Shown here in pieces: positions 6,299-8,583 of a DNA stretch of 8,583 nt. This stretch comes from Methanosarcinales archaeon (GTDB taxonomy: Archaea; Halobacteriota; Methanosarcinia; Methanosarcinales; Methanogasteraceae). Both the position numbers and the translations under genes were made by a program. The notes under the pieces were generated by a model that did not search any database, was not told the DNA's origin, and worked only from the letters and a program-made list of their open reading frames with translations. The stretch lies in assembly GCA_030609345.1 (NCBI GenBank), contig JAUWCK010000034.1, forward strand, positions 1 to 8,583. Reading direction: 5' to 3'. Within the stretch, counting starts at the first letter, position 1; each line of letters opens with the position of its first letter.

Positions 6299-7100
6299 TT
6301 ATATCGCCTATATCGCCTTGCCTGTATGGGGTGAACCCGTATTTCTTGTATACAGCTTTGCCGTAATCAGAGGTAACGAAATCAACGAACTCTTCCGCAG
6401 ATTCTTTGTTTTCAGAAAACGTAAGTGTTCCTATCGGAATCGTCTGTACGATGTTCTCTTCCACCGGTATCTCTATGACCGTCGTTTCATTCGGGGCAAA
6501 GAGTACCGTTTCCTCCCACGTGATCGCAGCGTCCACATCTCCGCCGGATACGTAGAGTATGAGCGCATTCACGGTAGCGCCTCGAACGATGGTATTAGCC
6601 TCTACGGCATCCCTGATATCATTCTTCTCCAGTATCCTGTCCCCCAACTTGCCAATAGCGCACGCCCTCGGGTCTCCGAGAGCTACTCTTACCTCGGGTT
6701 GTGAGAGATCGTCCAGACCGGTTATGTTCGCAGGATTTCCCTTCGGGACCGCTATCACAGGTACGTGGTATGCTACAGACTTTTCGTAATCGATAAAACC
6801 TGACTCCCGTGCAATATCAAAATAGTGCATTGCCCCGGGCTGGTAGATATCGCCCTCTTCTGCCAGTTCCATCTGGTTTAGCAGATGCCCGGATCCGGCA
6901 TAATTGCATATCACTTTTACACCGTATTCCTGCTCGAATTGGCTCCCAAGTTCGTCCATCGGCTTTTTCATTCCTGCGCCGCAGTAAACAAGGAGCGACT
7001 CTGTTCCTTCTGTTGCTGACTGCGCGGGTTCGCTGATGCACCCATGCGCAATTACACTGCAAAACAGAATCATCGCCGCGAGTATTGCTGTTTTTTTCAT
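6282..7100 (-). CDS. modA: Molybdate/tungstate-binding lipoprotein (ModA type)
   Basis: This is the extracellular substrate-binding subunit of the ABC importer, 272 residues. A basic start (MKK), a hydrophobic stretch (AILAAMILFCSVIA) and a cysteine at residue 21 in AHGC make a lipoprotein signal peptide, anchoring the mature protein in the membrane. The mature part is a two-lobed periplasmic-binding fold of the ModA family (COG0725): LLVYCGAGMKKPMDEL (36-51), CNYAGSGHLLNQMELA (65-80), GDIYQPG (83-89), VRVALGDPRACAIGK (137-151) and GDVDAAITWEE (187-197). The GAGM replaces the AASL-like anion loop common in bacterial ModA, so substrate preference is uncertain. I chose the ATG at 7100 because it begins the signal peptide; the 21 codons upstream (TTG start at 7163) would spoil it. 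A TATA box and inverted repeat lie just upstream. First gene of the operon. Confidence 0.92.
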   Translation of the reverse strand: MKKTAILAAMILFCSVIAHGCISEPAQSATEGTESLLVYCGAGMKKPMDELGSQFEQEYGVKVICNYAGSGHLLNQMELAEEGDIYQPGAMHYFDIARESGFIDYEKSVAYHVPVIAVPKGNPANITGLDDLSQPEVRVALGDPRACAIGKLGDRILEKNDIRDAVEANTIVRGATVNALILYVSGGDVDAAITWEETVLFAPNETTVIEIPVEENIVQTIPIGTLTFSENKESAEEFVDFVTSDYGKAVYKKYGFTPYRQGDIGDINETDR

Positions 7101-7113
7101 CAGGTTCACTTCA

Positions 7114-7129
7114 AACACAGTTGTGTGTT
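7114..7129. promoter_or_regulatory. Inverted repeat, candidate operator at the modA promoter
   Basis: AACACA-GTTG-TGTGTT is a perfect six-base inverted repeat with a four-base centre. It lies between the modA TATA box (7131-7140) and the ATG (7100), covering the region just before the expected transcription start near 7110. This is a usual position for archaeal repressor sites. It does not resemble the bacterial ModE box. The bound regulator is unknown. Confidence 0.4.
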
Positions 7130-7130
7130 C

Positions 7131-7140
7131 TGTATAAATA
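7131..7140 (-). promoter_or_regulatory. Archaeal TATA box for the modA-duf364-modBC operon
   Basis: The minus strand reads TATTTATACA, close to the box A consensus TTTATATA. A start about 25 bases downstream would fall near 7110, leaving a leader of about ten bases before the modA ATG. This fits the lack of a good Shine-Dalgarno there. Confidence 0.55.
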
Positions 7141-7283
7141 CATTTCGGTTTACAATATGACAAAAGTCAAATTAAAATAGTTGATCCTGGTTGTGGCTGG
7201 ATCGCAGAACATGGGACCTGAAACTGGCAGAAGATCAGACGGGGCGATATGTTCTTATGCTGTGCTGCAATATCTGTACATCC

Positions 7284-7305
7284 TGCAACCGCGACAGTGG
7301 TTGTA
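7284..7305 (+). promoter_or_regulatory. Stem-loop in the mop leader, next to the ribosome binding site
   Basis: TGCAACC (7284-7290) pairs with GGTTGTA (7299-7305) through seven base pairs (one G-T), enclosing the loop GCGACAGT. It ends ten bases before the mop Shine-Dalgarno GGAGGA (7315-7320). A second small stem, GATCC/GGATC, lies near 7183-7203. These might fold in a long mop leader. There is no clear match to the bacterial Moco riboswitch, and a regulatory role is only inferred. Confidence 0.25.
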
Positions 7306-7328
7306 ACAAGCGAAGGAGGACCCCAAAA

Positions 7329-7538
7329 ATGCGAATAAGTGCAAGAAACCAGATTGAAGGCGTTGTGAAGAAAATCGAGAAAGGAGAGGTCGCATCTGTC
7401 GTAAAGATTGAGATCGCAGAGCCCGCTATCCTGACTTCGATGCTAACAAAAGAAGCCGTGGAAGATCTTGATCTGAAAGAAGGCGATAAAGTAGAAGCAG
7501 TGATCAAAGCGACAGAGATACTGATACTAAAGGAATAA
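7329..7538 (+). CDS. mop: Molbindin (Mop), single TOBE/Mop-domain molybdate-binding protein
   Basis: Molbindins are cytoplasmic proteins of about 70 residues that assemble into oligomers and bind molybdate or tungstate, storing or buffering the oxyanion. This one has 69 residues and is a single Mop domain: MRISARNQIEGVVKKIEKGE at the N terminus, LTSMLTKEAVEDLDLKEGDKV in the middle and AVIKATEILILKE at the end. SARNQI-G is the family hallmark, and the domain resembles the tail of ModC. The ATG at 7329 has GGAGGA eight bases upstream. The frame is open for 46 more codons upstream, containing a cysteine-rich run, but no better start is visible there. It is transcribed divergently from modA across a 228-base region and ends in a T-rich terminator. 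Identification is firm. Confidence 0.95.
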   Translation: MRISARNQIEGVVKKIEKGEVASVVKIEIAEPAILTSMLTKEAVEDLDLKEGDKVEAVIKATEILILKE

Positions 7539-7554
7539 TAAATTCCAACCAGGC

Positions 7555-7578
7555 TCTTTTCTCTTTTTTTTTATTTTT
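7555..7578 (+). terminator. T-rich transcription terminator after mop
   Basis: Starting 17 bases after the mop stop, the plus strand is nearly all pyrimidine, with a run of nine T (7564-7572), one A and five more T. Runs of T without a strong hairpin are sufficient for archaeal termination. Confidence 0.65.
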
Positions 7579-7597
7579 ACGAAAACGTATATCGCAA

Positions 7598-7624
7598 GCC
7601 CGCTCCCGAAGGGCAGTTTTTTTT
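7598..7624 (+). terminator. Second terminator-like element: short GC hairpin and T8
   Basis: GCCC (7598-7601) can pair with GGGC (7611-7614), or CCC-GAA-GGG can form a tight loop. Two bases later comes a run of eight T (7617-7624). It probably backs up the first terminator of mop. Confidence 0.4.
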
Positions 7625-7627
7625 ACT

Positions 7628-7655
7628 CGATTTTTTTGTGAAAAAAATCGTTTTT
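7628..7655 (+). terminator. Perfect 10-bp A/T-rich hairpin followed by T5
   Basis: CGATTTTTTT, loop GTG, AAAAAAATCG forms a perfect ten-base-pair stem at 7628-7650 and is followed by five T. On the minus strand the same element presents seven T, so it could also stop transcripts of the convergent MBL gene. Confidence 0.45.
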
Positions 7656-7698
7656 AAACCGAACCCCCGTAAAATCCTCGTCTATGCAGTATGTAGTC

Positions 7699-7717
7699 AA
7701 AAAATATCGAGCGCTCG
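7699..7717 (-). terminator. Palindrome and T6, likely end of the MBL transcript
   Basis: On the minus strand the perfect ten-base palindrome CGAGCGCTCG (7708-7717) is followed three bases later by six T (7704-7699). It lies about 40 bases after the MBL gene stop. The palindrome can form only a short stem, so termination would rely mainly on the T run. Confidence 0.35.
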
Positions 7718-7741
7718 CACCGTTTGAAATCACGGACATGC

Positions 7742-7753
7742 AACCACGTGGTT
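7742..7753. repeat. Perfect 12-bp palindrome AACCACGTGGTT
   Basis: This twelve-base palindrome contains CACGTG and touches the TGA stop of the MBL gene (7753-7755). It could be a protein-binding site or part of an RNA hairpin at the transcript end. No function can be assigned from sequence. Confidence 0.3.
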
Positions 7754-8583
7754 CATTCATACACTAATCTCAAGCCCACGCCCACCTCCCTTATGTCTAC
7801 AACTCGAGATAACGCAATCTTCGAATTCAAGTCAGTGCAGTGGGCGGCATGTACGGTCTCCGGTTGTAATTCCTTCATGTACTCAGATGTTCCCTGCAAT
7901 TGTTCGAAAGAGGTGCCGAGCAGGTGAAATCCGCCGATTATGTCAACCACTCGATCATCGCCGCAGATCTTCTTTGCATACTCAATGATGTTGCAGATCC
8001 CTGCATGTGAACAACCCGTAACGATCACCATCCCTTTCGGTGATGTATAAACCAGCGCAGAATCGTCGATCACATAATCGTCTTCTTCAGTTCCATCTCG
8101 CAGGATTCTCCCGATCGGCACCACCGCTTCAAAGTCATTCGTTCTTTCAATCTCACCGAGAAAAACCAGGTTATCAGTCAGCCACAGGGGTTCCTTGCTC
8201 AATCTCATATTGAAGTGGCAGGATAACTTATCTTCCGAGATTAACGAGCCGATCTCCGGGATACCATCAACGGTTCTGGTTAAAAATGCAGAAGGATGAG
8301 CTACAAGAGTTGGATTATCACAATTTACCTTTTCCATCCTTGTTTCGGTATAGAGTTTGATCAGATGATAAAGACCCCATGTGTGATCAAGATGCCCGTG
8401 AGAGAGTACTACGCTGTCGAGGTCCAGCAGGTGAATGCCCACCTTTTCCGCGTTTCTTATGAACGCATCCGAATATCCTACATCAAACAGGATCCTGGCG
8501 TCCCCGTCTTGAAGGTGATATGATACTCCTGGTTCGCCCTGGAAGTAACGATCTATCAGGGTATTGTTATCCACAAGAACGCT
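7753..8583 (-). CDS. Metallo-beta-lactamase-fold protein, COG1237 (MJ0301-like), 5' end outside window
   Basis: Visible are 276 residues, entering the window in frame at SVLVDNNTLIDRYFQGEPGV, so only a few N-terminal residues are probably missing; an internal GTG at 8574 is not the real start. The zinc-binding signature is SHGHLDHTWGL (61-71), followed by GCSHAGICNIIEYAKK, GGFHLLGT and the late AHCTDL; these are hallmarks of COG1237. The Methanocaldococcus protein MJ0301 of this group was reported to act as a dihydropteroate-synthase analogue in methanopterin synthesis, joining the pterin to the ribofuranosyl-aminobenzene phosphate. COG1237 members also occur in non-methanogens, so this role is plausible but not proven here. 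The gene converges on mop and shares a terminator-rich intergenic region with it. There is no signal peptide in the visible part. Confidence 0.88.
   Translation of the reverse strand, partial: SVLVDNNTLIDRYFQGEPGVSYHLQDGDARILFDVGYSDAFIRNAEKVGIHLLDLDSVVLSHGHLDHTWGLYHLIKLYTETRMEKVNCDNPTLVAHPSAFLTRTVDGIPEIGSLISEDKLSCHFNMRLSKEPLWLTDNLVFLGEIERTNDFEAVVPIGRILRDGTEEDDYVIDDSALVYTSPKGMVIVTGCSHAGICNIIEYAKKICGDDRVVDIIGGFHLLGTSFEQLQGTSEYMKELQPETVHAAHCTDLNSKIALSRVVDIREVGVGLRLVYE

Noticed and set aside
6300..6317. Tandem GGCGATATA repeat before the DUF364 start
   Set aside because: It lies in the coding end of modA (GDIGDI) and only two copies exist; it looks like a small local duplication without further meaning.
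7101..7163. N-terminal extension of modA to a TTG at 7163
   Set aside because: It would run through the TATA box and inverted repeat and put 21 residues in front of a clear lipoprotein signal peptide.
7101..7328. tRNA, CRISPR array or insertion-sequence end in the intergenic regions
   Set aside because: No cloverleaf, no regularly spaced repeats and no transposase or terminal inverted repeats with target duplications were seen anywhere in the window.
7684..7767. A 27-codon plus-strand ORF (MQYVVKKYRALAPF...) about 29 bases after an AT-rich TTTTTAAACC
   Set aside because: It is short, has no Shine-Dalgarno, overlaps the end of the MBL gene and a likely terminator, and resembles no family I know; chance is the simplest explanation.

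Overview
The window looks like anaerobic euryarchaeal DNA. Two minus-strand genes are preceded by archaeal TATA (box A) elements at the expected distance. Stops are followed by T-rich terminators. A COG1237 metallo-beta-lactamase-fold protein of the kind linked to methanopterin synthesis lies at the right edge. The content (molybdate/tungstate uptake, molybdopterin maturation, ProA/ProB) would fit a methanogen or methane/alkane-oxidising relative, for example the Methanosarcinia or Syntropharchaeia. That placement is an inference; no rRNA or marker gene is present.

Layout, right to left, because almost everything is on the minus strand. 8583-7753: MBL-fold protein, 5' end outside the window. 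7539-7752: convergent intergenic region with terminators and two perfect palindromes. 7329-7538 (+): molbindin (mop), the only clear plus-strand gene. 7101-7328: divergent regulatory region between mop and modA. 7100-3712: a tightly overlapping operon, modA (lipoprotein), a DUF364-type putative metal-chelation protein, modB and modC. 3640-3052: a small hicB-hicA toxin-antitoxin locus with its own TATA box, a possible leaderless 42-codon ORF in front, and a frameshift near the 3' end of hicA. 2914-1: proA, proB and the first 276 codons of moeA, with proB and moeA packed against their upstream neighbours.

How it fits together: ModABC imports molybdate and/or tungstate. Mop and the C-terminal TOBE/Mop domain of ModC are homologous oxyanion-binding modules. 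MoeA inserts the metal into molybdopterin. DUF364 sits between modA and modB with overlapping ends, which suggests a metal-linked job in the same process. ProB and ProA make glutamate-5-semialdehyde for proline; their coupling to moeA has no obvious metabolic reason.

The points most worth a second look are the DUF364 gene inside the Mo/W operon, the hicA frameshift, the leaderless micro-ORF in front of hicB, the inverted repeat between the modA TATA box and its start, and the proAB-moeA coupling.
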